In this document: piece after piece, positions 6,371 to 12,089 of the stretch | Numbering within the stretch: position 1 is the first letter of the stretch | Layout of the letters: every line of letters starts with the position of its first letter | NCBI GenBank assembly: GCA_003552745.1 | Contig: PUOG01000094.1 | Location: forward strand, 1-12,089 | Length of the DNA: 12,089 bases | Direction of reading: 5' to 3' | Source of the DNA: Spirochaetaceae bacterium | GTDB lineage: Bacteria > Spirochaetota > Spirochaetia > DSM-27196 > SKKC01 | Notes under the pieces: generated by a model | What the model was told of the DNA's origin: nothing | Databases searched by the model: none | Seen by the model: only the letters and a program-made list of their open reading frames with translations | Position numbers and translations under genes: made by a program

Positions 6371-7371
6371 AGCAGACGTTTCGTCATCTCGCACCGGTCG
6401 TTACCGGACTTGTAGTCGTGGCGGTGGTGATCGTGAGTCTGCTCGCGTTCTATCTGCCGCAGGACGAGGACTACGAGATAACGGTAGTGCTCAAGTCACT
6501 CGACGAAGGGATGGAGTTCTGGGAGATCGTTCGTGCCGGCATCGAGACGGCGTCACAGGAGCACGATGTCTCACCGGTTATCGTCGGACCTTCGCTGGAA
6601 CGGGAGATCAGTGAGCAGGTGCGCATCATGCACGATGTTGTCGCCGATCGTCCCGACGGCATCATCCTCGCAGCGAGCGACTACGAGGCGCTCTCGCCGC
6701 TTGTCGACGAGGCGGTTGGGGCGGGAATCGAGGTGATCACGATAGACTCGGGCGTGGCGAGCGAGGCGCCTGCGAGCTTCATCGCCACCGACAACCTGCG
6801 CGCTGGGGAGAAGGCGGGCCGTCGCATCGGCGAGCTCGTCGGCAGCGACGGGCGCATCGCAATCGTCAGCCATATCGAAGAGGTAGCGACGGCGATCGAC
6901 CGTGAGCGCGGAGTCGTTCGCGGATTCGAGCAGACCGCGCCTGACGGAGAGGTCATCGAGACGGTGGTGGCCGACAATGTGACCGAGATCGCATACGAGC
7001 AGACGCTGCATCTGTTGAAACAGCATCCCTCTCTCGACGGGCTCGTGGCGCTGAATGAGAAAACGACGATCGGTGCCGCCTGGGCATTGCGGGATGCAAA
7101 CGCCTACGACTCCGTGCAACTGGTCGGCTTCGACCACTCACAGGAAGAGATTTCGCTGATGGAAGAAGGCATCATCGACGCACTTGTGGTGCAGAAACCG
7201 TTCAACATGGGCTATCTCGGCATTACCAACATGGTTCGCTCGCTCGAAGGTGAGACGGTGGACAGCGTAATCGATACCGGCTCGGAGCTCATCGATCGGG
7301 ATAACATGTATACACCCGAGAATCAGCGGCTGCTCTTCCCATTCGCCGAGAGTACCGCGAGCGCGCGCTGA
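6367..7371 (+). CDS. Membrane-anchored periplasmic sugar-binding protein homologue, probable sensor partner
   Basis: A 334-residue protein of the periplasmic-binding-protein type I fold (Peripla_BP_4/RbsB-like). A short basic N-terminus is followed by a hydrophobic helix (about 9-30). No AxA cleavage site and no lipobox Cys follow it, so it is probably an uncleaved anchor holding the domain in the periplasm. Fold markers: FWEIVRAG (51-58), TIDSGV (125-130), TDNLRAGEKAG (141-151), RERGVVRGF (179-187), VGFDHS (253-258), and VQKPFNMGYLG (275-285). It starts within the kinase stop (ATGA) after a strong GAGGAGG site (6353-6359). Position inside the two-component cassette, separate from the transporter's own binding protein downstream, suggests it presents sugar to the kinase, like XylFII with LytS in Clostridium beijerinckii. 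It could instead be a second transporter component. Fold is firm; sensing role is inferred. Confidence 0.88.
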   Translation: MKQTFRHLAPVVTGLVVVAVVIVSLLAFYLPQDEDYEITVVLKSLDEGMEFWEIVRAGIETASQEHDVSPVIVGPSLEREISEQVRIMHDVVADRPDGIILAASDYEALSPLVDEAVGAGIEVITIDSGVASEAPASFIATDNLRAGEKAGRRIGELVGSDGRIAIVSHIEEVATAIDRERGVVRGFEQTAPDGEVIETVVADNVTEIAYEQTLHLLKQHPSLDGLVALNEKTTIGAAWALRDANAYDSVQLVGFDHSQEEISLMEEGIIDALVVQKPFNMGYLGITNMVRSLEGETVDSVIDTGSELIDRDNMYTPENQRLLFPFAESTASAR

Positions 7372-7459
7372 CTGAAGCGGACGATCCGGAGTATCACGAA
7401 CAAACTACGGAAAAATCTCCATTTACGGTTCTCCTGAGCGCTGCGATCATGATGATGTC
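7372..7459 (+). promoter_or_regulatory. Intergenic region before the ABC transporter genes; possible promoter and regulator site
   Basis: This 88-base gap is the only break between the sensor genes and the importer genes, a natural place for inducible control. TACGG occurs at 7406-7410 and 7424-7428, 18 bases apart, each followed by a TCTCC-like stretch, a spacing compatible with a direct-repeat AraC site. A weak promoter can be drawn: TTTACG (7422-7427), 17 bases, GATCAT (7445-7450), giving a start near 7457. No ribosome binding site precedes the ATG at 7460. All of this is suggestive only. Confidence 0.3.
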
Positions 7460-8980
7460 ATGGATCGTGTCTTGACCATGTCGGGTATCGACAAGAGCTT
7501 CAAGGGAGTACATGCGCTGAAACGGGTCGACTTCGATCTCGAACCCGGAGAAGTGCACGCACTCGTCGGTGAGAACGGCGCAGGCAAATCCACGCTCATG
7601 AAGGTACTTACCGGCATCGAACCGCGCGACGCCGGCGAGATCCTCTACCTCGGTCTCCCCTTCAATCCCAGGGGCCCCGGACACTCCCAGCGGCTCGGAA
7701 TCGGCATGATCCATCAGGAGCTCAACCTGATGGACAATCTTACGGTCGCGCAGAACGTCTTCATCGGTCGCGAGGCACCGGCTCTCGGCGGCCTTCTCGT
7801 CAGCGACCGCGCTCAGCGCGAGGAGACCCGGAAGCTTTTCGAACGGCTGAACATCAGCATCGATCCCGACACACCTACGGGAAATCTGTCGGTCGGGAAG
7901 CAGCAGATGGTCGAGATTGCGAAGGCCGTTTCGCACCGGCTGCGCATCCTCATTCTCGACGAGCCGACCGCTGCGCTGACGAATCGTGAGATCGAAGAGC
8001 TCTTCCGGATTGTGCGCGACCTTTCGACCAACGGGGTGTCGATGATCCACATCTCGCACCGTCTCGACGAGATCTACGAAATAGCCGACAGAGTTACCGT
8101 TCTCCGAGACGGCCAACGCATCGACACGAGAGCGGTGAGCGAGGTAACGAAGAACGACATCATCAGCATGATGGTCGGGCGGACGATCTACGAGAAGCCG
8201 AAGAGCGAGAGCAACGTAGCACCGGAGGCGAAACCGGTACTGCGCGTTCGCCGGCTGAACGCCGGACCACAGGTGCGTGATGTCAGCTTCGACCTCTACA
8301 AAGGCGAGATCCTCGGTTTTGCCGGATTGATCGGTAGCGGCCGAACGGAGACCGCTCGAGCGATCTTCGGTGCGGATGAGGTGGATACCGGGTACATCGA
8401 GGTAAACGGCAGACGTGCGGAGATCAAGTCGCCCCAGGACGCGGTTGAGCTCGGAATCGGCTACCTCTCGGAAGATCGTAAACGGTACGGACTGTCGGTC
8501 AAATTATCGGTCACCGACAATGCGGTGCTGCCGAGCTATCACCGGTTCCGTCGGGGGCCATTCATCGATTTTGACAAGACAATCGAGACTACCGAACGCT
8601 TCGTCGAGCGGCTTCAGATTCGCACCCCTTCGGTGTATCAAATAACCCGCAACCTCTCCGGAGGCAACCAGCAGAAGCTCGTCATCGCGAAATGGCTGAT
8701 TCATGACAGCGACATACTCATCTTCGACGAGCCGACGCGCGGCATCGACGTCGGCGCGAAAGGCGAAATCTACACCCTCATGAACGAGCTCGTGGCGGAG
8801 GGCAAGTCGATCATCATGATCTCTTCGGAGCTGCCGGAGATTCTTCGTATGAGCGACCGGATCGCGGTCATGTGCGAAGGGCGGATCACCGGTGTCCTCG
8901 ACATCGCCGACGCCACGCAGGAGAAGATCATGCACTATGCAACGATGCGAGAGACGGGGGTAACCGCGGATGTCGGATAG
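7460..8980 (+). CDS. Sugar ABC transporter ATP-binding protein, two fused NBDs (RbsA/MglA/XylG type)
   Basis: A 506-residue cytoplasmic ATPase that powers uptake of a monosaccharide through the permease encoded next. N-terminal domain: Walker A GENGAGKST (37-45), Q-loop Gln86, signature LSVGKQQ (143-149), Walker B LILDEPTAAL (164-173), switch His200. C-terminal domain: degenerate Walker A GLIGSGRTE (289-297, no Lys), signature LSGGNQQ (399-405), Walker B IFDEPTRGID (421-430), and Ser455-Ser456 in place of the switch His. The degenerate second site is normal for this family, as is the length. The ATG at 7460 gives the usual short lead before the first strand; a second ATG at 7478 is possible, and neither has a ribosome binding site. 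Its end overlaps the permease start by 11 bases, indicating one transcript. Substrate class is sugar; ribose, galactose, xylose and related sugars cannot be told apart here. Confidence 0.97.
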   Translation: MDRVLTMSGIDKSFKGVHALKRVDFDLEPGEVHALVGENGAGKSTLMKVLTGIEPRDAGEILYLGLPFNPRGPGHSQRLGIGMIHQELNLMDNLTVAQNVFIGREAPALGGLLVSDRAQREETRKLFERLNISIDPDTPTGNLSVGKQQMVEIAKAVSHRLRILILDEPTAALTNREIEELFRIVRDLSTNGVSMIHISHRLDEIYEIADRVTVLRDGQRIDTRAVSEVTKNDIISMMVGRTIYEKPKSESNVAPEAKPVLRVRRLNAGPQVRDVSFDLYKGEILGFAGLIGSGRTETARAIFGADEVDTGYIEVNGRRAEIKSPQDAVELGIGYLSEDRKRYGLSVKLSVTDNAVLPSYHRFRRGPFIDFDKTIETTERFVERLQIRTPSVYQITRNLSGGNQQKLVIAKWLIHDSDILIFDEPTRGIDVGAKGEIYTLMNELVAEGKSIIMISSELPEILRMSDRIAVMCEGRITGVLDIADATQEKIMHYATMRETGVTADVG

Positions 8981-10280
8981 AAAGCAGGTAATAACCGAAC
9001 AGGAAATGGCTCAGCGGGATCGCAGGCGCGAGCAGCTGCTTCAGAGATTGCTCGCTCCGGCGGCGCTGCTGATTATCTACATCTTCTTCGGATTATTCGG
9101 ACGCAACTTCTTCTCGTATCCGGTGCTCGTCAACATCATTGACTCTTCCTACTACATCGGGTTCATCGCCCTCGGCGTTACCTTCGTAATCATCGCCGGC
9201 GGGATCGACCTCTCGGTCGGCACGGTCATGATGTGCGCGGCGATTGTGGGCGGCACCGCATTCACCCAGTACGGCTGGTCGATGGAGGCATCGCTGCTTC
9301 TGATCATCGTCGTGGCAATCGCGTTCGGCTTCTTCAACGGAATCATCATCGCTTACTTCAACATGCCGCCGTTCATCGTGACGCTCGGTACAATGATGAT
9401 TTCGATGGGCATCGGCTCGATCGTCTCGGGCGTCCAGAGCGCCGCGTTCCCGAGCCGCGCAGCGGAGGGCGGCTGGTTCAAGCAGATCTTTAAGTACATC
9501 AGCGAGGATCGCCAGATCATTCCGACCGGAGGGTTGATCCTCCTCGCGGTCGTCATCATCGGCCACATCATCCTCACTCGCACGAAGATGGGCCGCTACT
9601 TCTACGCGATGGGCAGCAACAAGGAAGCCGCACGCCTCTCCGGCATCGACGTTCGAAAGTACACGATGCTCACCTATGTGCTTGCCGGAGTTACCGCCGG
9701 TATCGGCGGGATCGCATTCGCTGCCACCTATACGACGGTAATACCCGCGCGGGGACAGGGATTCGAGCTGATCGCCATCGCCGCGGCGGTCATCGGGGGC
9801 ACATCGCTCTCCGGCGGCGTCGGATCGGTATGGGGCACGCTCATCGGCATATTCATTATGTCGGTGCTCAGCAACGGCCTGCCTGCGATGGGATTGCAGG
9901 CGCATTACCAGAACTTCTTCACCGGGGTCGTGGTTATCGGAGCGGTCGGTCTCGACCTCTATCGGGCAAAGAAGGCCTCCGAGGTAAAGGTACTCACGCC
10001 GGCCCAGGCGTTCCGTGTCGAGCAGCTCAAACGCATCGAGGAGCTGAAACAGGAGCTCCAGACGGCGAAAAATGCGGGAGATTCCGCACGCACGAAGGAG
10101 CTGCGACAAACCATACAGCGTACCTGGAGCGAGATGAAGCAGACGTATCGCCGGATGAGAAAGGAGGAGCGTGAGGAACGGGCCCGAAAAGAGGCCGAAG
10201 AGAGGGAAGCCGCGAAGAAATTCGAGGAAGTTCTCAGGGAAAACGAAGGACCACGCCCGACCGATGAGTCGGGCGAATGA
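8970..10280 (+). CDS. Sugar ABC transporter permease (RbsC family) with C-terminal coiled-coil extension
   Basis: A 436-residue inner-membrane protein forming the sugar channel of the importer (BPD_transp_2 family). A basic, charged cytoplasmic N-terminus (1-27) leads into eight or more hydrophobic helices between about 28 and 330. Family landmarks are present: VTFVIIAGGIDLSVGTVM (70-87), MPPFIVTLGTMMI (132-144), the cytoplasmic coupling segment GSNKEAARLSGIDVRKY (215-231), and IGGTSLSGGVGSVWGTLIG (275-293). The usual domain ends near LDLYRAKK (328-335), where ordinary RbsC proteins stop. Here about 100 further residues follow, almost all charged or helix-forming (Lys, Arg, Glu, Gln, Ala), with heptad-like spacing at about 343-420, predicted cytoplasmic. 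The frame is continuous, and the binding protein gene begins 28 bases later with its own ribosome binding site, so this is a true extension rather than a fusion or frameshift. Confidence 0.96.
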   Translation: MSDRKQVITEQEMAQRDRRREQLLQRLLAPAALLIIYIFFGLFGRNFFSYPVLVNIIDSSYYIGFIALGVTFVIIAGGIDLSVGTVMMCAAIVGGTAFTQYGWSMEASLLLIIVVAIAFGFFNGIIIAYFNMPPFIVTLGTMMISMGIGSIVSGVQSAAFPSRAAEGGWFKQIFKYISEDRQIIPTGGLILLAVVIIGHIILTRTKMGRYFYAMGSNKEAARLSGIDVRKYTMLTYVLAGVTAGIGGIAFAATYTTVIPARGQGFELIAIAAAVIGGTSLSGGVGSVWGTLIGIFIMSVLSNGLPAMGLQAHYQNFFTGVVVIGAVGLDLYRAKKASEVKVLTPAQAFRVEQLKRIEELKQELQTAKNAGDSARTKELRQTIQRTWSEMKQTYRRMRKEEREERARKEAEEREAAKKFEEVLRENEGPRPTDESGE

Positions 10281-10296
10281 ATACAGACCCGTATCA

Positions 10297-10303
10297 GGGA
10301 GGT
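10297..10303 (+). promoter_or_regulatory. Ribosome binding site deciding the binding protein start
   Basis: GGGAGGT lies 5 bases before the ATG at 10309 and is the best site in the transporter block. It rules out the much longer in-frame extension back to 10171, which would overlap the permease tail and bury the signal peptide. A strong site fits the excess of binding protein over membrane components that such importers usually need. Confidence 0.8.
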
Positions 10304-10308
10304 ATGCT

Positions 10309-11406
10309 ATGAGAAGCATGCGAATTGCTGTTGCAGCGCTGGCAGCTGTAGCATTTCTGCTGAGCTTCGCCGCACCGGCATTTGCCGCCGGTCAGGCGGA
10401 AGAGGATTACATCGCCGTCGTCTCCAAAGGGGAGCAGCACGACTTCTGGCAGAACGTCCGCGCCGGAGCCGAGGATGCTGCCGCTGAGTTCGAGGTCGAG
10501 ATGACGTATGAGGGGCCTCCATCCGAGGAGGACGTTCAGGACCAGGTACAGATGCTGAACTCCGCGCTCGCGCGCAATCCGAGTGCGATTGCACTTGCCG
10601 CACTCGACACGAACGCGGTCATGGATAATCTCGAGGAAGCGATGGCGCGCGGAATCCCCGTGATCGGCTTCGACTCCGGTGTACCCGACGCTCCGGAAGG
10701 TTCGGTCCTCGCCGATGCGGCGACGAACAACTACGAGGCTGCCGGAATGGCTGCCGAACACATGTTCGAAGCGATTCGCGACCGGATCGAAGCGGCATCC
10801 GCCGATGAACCGGTGACGATCGCGGTGCTCAATCAGGATGCCGCGGGCGAGTCTCTGCTCAGCCGCGGACGAGGCTTCCGCGACCGGATGGTCGAGCTGA
10901 TCGAAAGCGAGACCGCGCACGGTTTCGACGATATCCAGGTAACCGGGAACCCGGCCTACATCGCAGACGATTCACCGACCGATGGTGAGGCGGTCATCAT
11001 CAACATGTATGTGCCGGCTTCCGCCTCCACCACCGACATCGCATCCACCGCGAATACCGTCTTCCGCAATGTCGACGATGACAACATCATCGGCGTCTTT
11101 GCATCCAACGAAGGCACCGTCGGCGGCGTGCTCTCGGCCACCGACGACGGGTCGGCGCTCGGCTCGGAGTTTGAAGATGTGGTCGTCGTCGGATTCGACG
11201 CCGGAGCCGCCCAGAAGGAAGCGGTTCGCCAGGGATACTTCCTCGGCTCGATCACCCAGGATCCGTATTCGATCGGCTATGAGGCGATTCGCCTCGCGGT
11301 CGCGGCCATCAACGATGAGCCGGTAGAAGATGTGGACACCGGCGCCCACTTCTGGGATGCCGACAACATGGACGACGAGGGAATCGCGGAGCTGCTCTAC
11401 GACTGA
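10309..11406 (+). CDS. Periplasmic sugar-binding protein of the ABC transporter (RbsB-like, Peripla_BP_4)
   Basis: A 365-residue secreted protein that captures sugar in the periplasm and delivers it to the permease. A classic signal peptide covers residues 1-26: basic MRSMR, a hydrophobic core, then PAFA with predicted cleavage before AGQAEE. There is no lipobox Cys, so it should be soluble. Fold markers: VVSKGEQHDFWQNVRAG (37-53), LAALD (96-100), IPVIGFDSG (116-124), TNNYEAAGMAAEHM (139-152), SNEGTVGGVL (266-275), VVVGFDAG (292-299) and SITQDPYSIGYEA (314-326). The mature protein is strongly acidic, notably residues 336-365. It shares the FW-x2-VRAG motif near the N-terminus with the anchored homologue at 6367-7371, so the two may bind the same or similar sugars. 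It is last in the block, 28 bases after the permease and before a strong terminator. Confidence 0.95.
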   Translation: MRSMRIAVAALAAVAFLLSFAAPAFAAGQAEEDYIAVVSKGEQHDFWQNVRAGAEDAAAEFEVEMTYEGPPSEEDVQDQVQMLNSALARNPSAIALAALDTNAVMDNLEEAMARGIPVIGFDSGVPDAPEGSVLADAATNNYEAAGMAAEHMFEAIRDRIEAASADEPVTIAVLNQDAAGESLLSRGRGFRDRMVELIESETAHGFDDIQVTGNPAYIADDSPTDGEAVIINMYVPASASTTDIASTANTVFRNVDDDNIIGVFASNEGTVGGVLSATDDGSALGSEFEDVVVVGFDAGAAQKEAVRQGYFLGSITQDPYSIGYEAIRLAVAAINDEPVEDVDTGAHFWDADNMDDEGIAELLYD

Positions 11407-11430
11407 TAGTACCGCATTGCCGGCGGCGCG

Positions 11431-11445
11431 GTAGCCGCAGGCTAC
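11431..11445 (+). other. Perfect hairpin in the 3' untranslated region of the binding protein gene
   Basis: GTAGCC (11431-11436) and GGCTAC (11440-11445) form a perfect 6-base stem with loop GCA. No T-run follows. It sits 24 bases after the stop codon and 27 bases before the terminator and may protect the mRNA end. Confidence 0.5.
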
Positions 11446-11472
11446 TGAACCAACCGCAGACACGTTCATACG

Positions 11473-11507
11473 GGGCGAGAGTCGACGACCGGCTCTCGCC
11501 CTTTTTT
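11473..11507 (+). terminator. Rho-independent terminator of the transporter block
   Basis: GGGCGAGAG (11473-11481) pairs perfectly with CTCTCGCCC (11493-11501), with an 11-base loop, followed by six T (11502-11507). It ends the plus-strand transcript 67 bases after the binding protein stop. On the minus strand no T-run follows the stem, so it would not serve proS in the same way. Confidence 0.93.
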
Positions 11508-11529
11508 GTCCCGGCATTGCCGGGGCTAC

Positions 11530-12089
11530 CTACATCGACAGCAGCTCGCGTACTCGTTGTCCCGCCGCCTCGCGCGCGACGATCTCCGCTTCGGCGGCGG
11601 TGCGCGCCTTGATCTCGACCTCCGAGGCGGCCACGCGCTTGCCGCTTACGGTCACGCGCACCGGTGCCCCGATCAGATCGGCGTCGGCGAACTTCGACCC
11701 GGGTCGCTCTCCCTCTCGGTCGTCGAGGAGCGACTCGATGCCTTCGCCTGTCAGCTCGTCGTACAGCTCGGCCGCCTGTGCCTCGCCCCCTTTCAACGCC
11801 ACGATATGCACGGCGAACGGGGCGACCGCCGCCGGCCAGCACAAGCCGCGCTCGTCGCGATGCTCTTCGGCGATGCAGGCGACCAGGCGCCCCACTCCGA
11901 TCCCGTACGAACCCATGACCACCGGCCGGCGCTCGCCGGCCTCATCGAGATAGGCGCAGCCGAGCGCCTCGCTGTAGAAGGTGCCGAGCTTGAAGATGTT
12001 TCCGACTTCGACCGCACGCGATTCGCTCATCGGCGCCCCGCACGCCGGACACGGATCACCAGCGCGGGCGCTCGCAATGTCGGCGACGA
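11530..12089 (-). CDS. proS: Prolyl-tRNA synthetase, C-terminal part (5'-truncated by window edge)
   Basis: Class II aminoacyl-tRNA synthetase that charges tRNA-Pro in the cytoplasm. The window holds the last 185 or so residues; the frame stays open to the right edge, so the start is outside. An internal ATG at 12030 is not the start because the frame continues upstream with GDPCPACGAP. Visible: AVEVGNIFKLGTFYSEALG and class II motif 3, VVMGSYGIGVGRL, which binds ATP, followed by LCWPAAVAPFAVHIVAL entering the anticodon-binding domain and its KFADADLIGAPVRVTVSGK strand. The protein ends ELLSM. It is a housekeeping gene converging on the sugar-uptake block and unrelated to it. No intrinsic terminator is visible between its stop and the block's own terminator on this strand. 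Confidence 0.97.
   Translation of the reverse strand, partial: VADIASARAGDPCPACGAPMSESRAVEVGNIFKLGTFYSEALGCAYLDEAGERRPVVMGSYGIGVGRLVACIAEEHRDERGLCWPAAVAPFAVHIVALKGGEAQAAELYDELTGEGIESLLDDREGERPGSKFADADLIGAPVRVTVSGKRVAASEVEIKARTAAEAEIVAREAAGQRVRELLSM

Noticed and set aside
10171..10308. In-frame upstream extension of the secreted binding protein
   Set aside because: It overlaps the permease tail, encodes a basic low-complexity lead, and would bury the signal peptide; GGGAGGT before 10309 marks the real start.
9093..10319. 408-codon open frame on the minus strand across the permease
   Set aside because: The permease on the plus strand is unmistakable; the antisense translation is His/Asp/Arg-rich and resembles no family.
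11511..11523. CCGGC/GCCGG hairpin as a terminator for proS
   Set aside because: Read on the minus strand it is followed by an A-run rather than a T-run, so it lacks the terminator signature.

Overview
This 12,089-base window is GC-rich, densely packed chromosomal DNA from what I infer is a spirochaete, or a close relative, living freely on carbohydrates. The clues are a diderm-type sugar ABC transporter, a YesN/YesM-style two-component system, and a binding protein whose mature end begins A-G-Q-A-E-E after signal cleavage, a start I associate with spirochaete sugar-binding proteins. The very acidic binding protein would fit a salt- or alkali-tolerant species, but that is weak evidence. No marker gene fixes the species.

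Layout. Left block (1-2178, + strand): the C-terminal two thirds or so of an FGGY sugar kinase (cut by the window edge), then an aldo/keto reductase. Middle (2179-2384): a non-coding stretch with two families of perfect short tandem repeats. Then an L-fucose-mutarotase-type gene on the minus strand (2385-2822) and a 138-base divergent promoter region. Main block (2961-11406, + strand): six genes in a row, namely an AraC-type response regulator, a dCache/HAMP sensor histidine kinase, a membrane-anchored periplasmic-binding-protein homologue, a two-domain sugar ABC ATPase, an RbsC-type permease with a long charged coiled-coil tail, and a secreted binding protein. A strong intrinsic terminator (11473-11507) closes the block. 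Right edge: the 3' end of proS (prolyl-tRNA synthetase) on the minus strand, converging on the terminator.

How the genes work together (inference). The first three genes of the main block overlap by 4 bases (ATGA) at each junction and look like one sensing unit: an anchored sugar-binding protein outside the inner membrane, a histidine kinase, and an AraC-type regulator. The next three form a complete monosaccharide importer (ATPase, permease, binding protein). The sensor presumably switches on the importer and perhaps the nearby mutarotase, kinase and reductase genes, which would process the imported sugar. The arrangement resembles the XylFII-LytS-YesN xylose sensor of clostridia, but here the kinase carries a large dCache sensor. 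The sugar cannot be named from sequence; a mutarotase of the FucU type next to a kinase suggests fucose or a related aldose.

The most unusual points are the anchored-binding-protein sensor cassette, the roughly 100-residue coiled-coil tail on the permease, the probable leaderless GTG start of the response regulator, and the compound tandem repeats between convergent genes.
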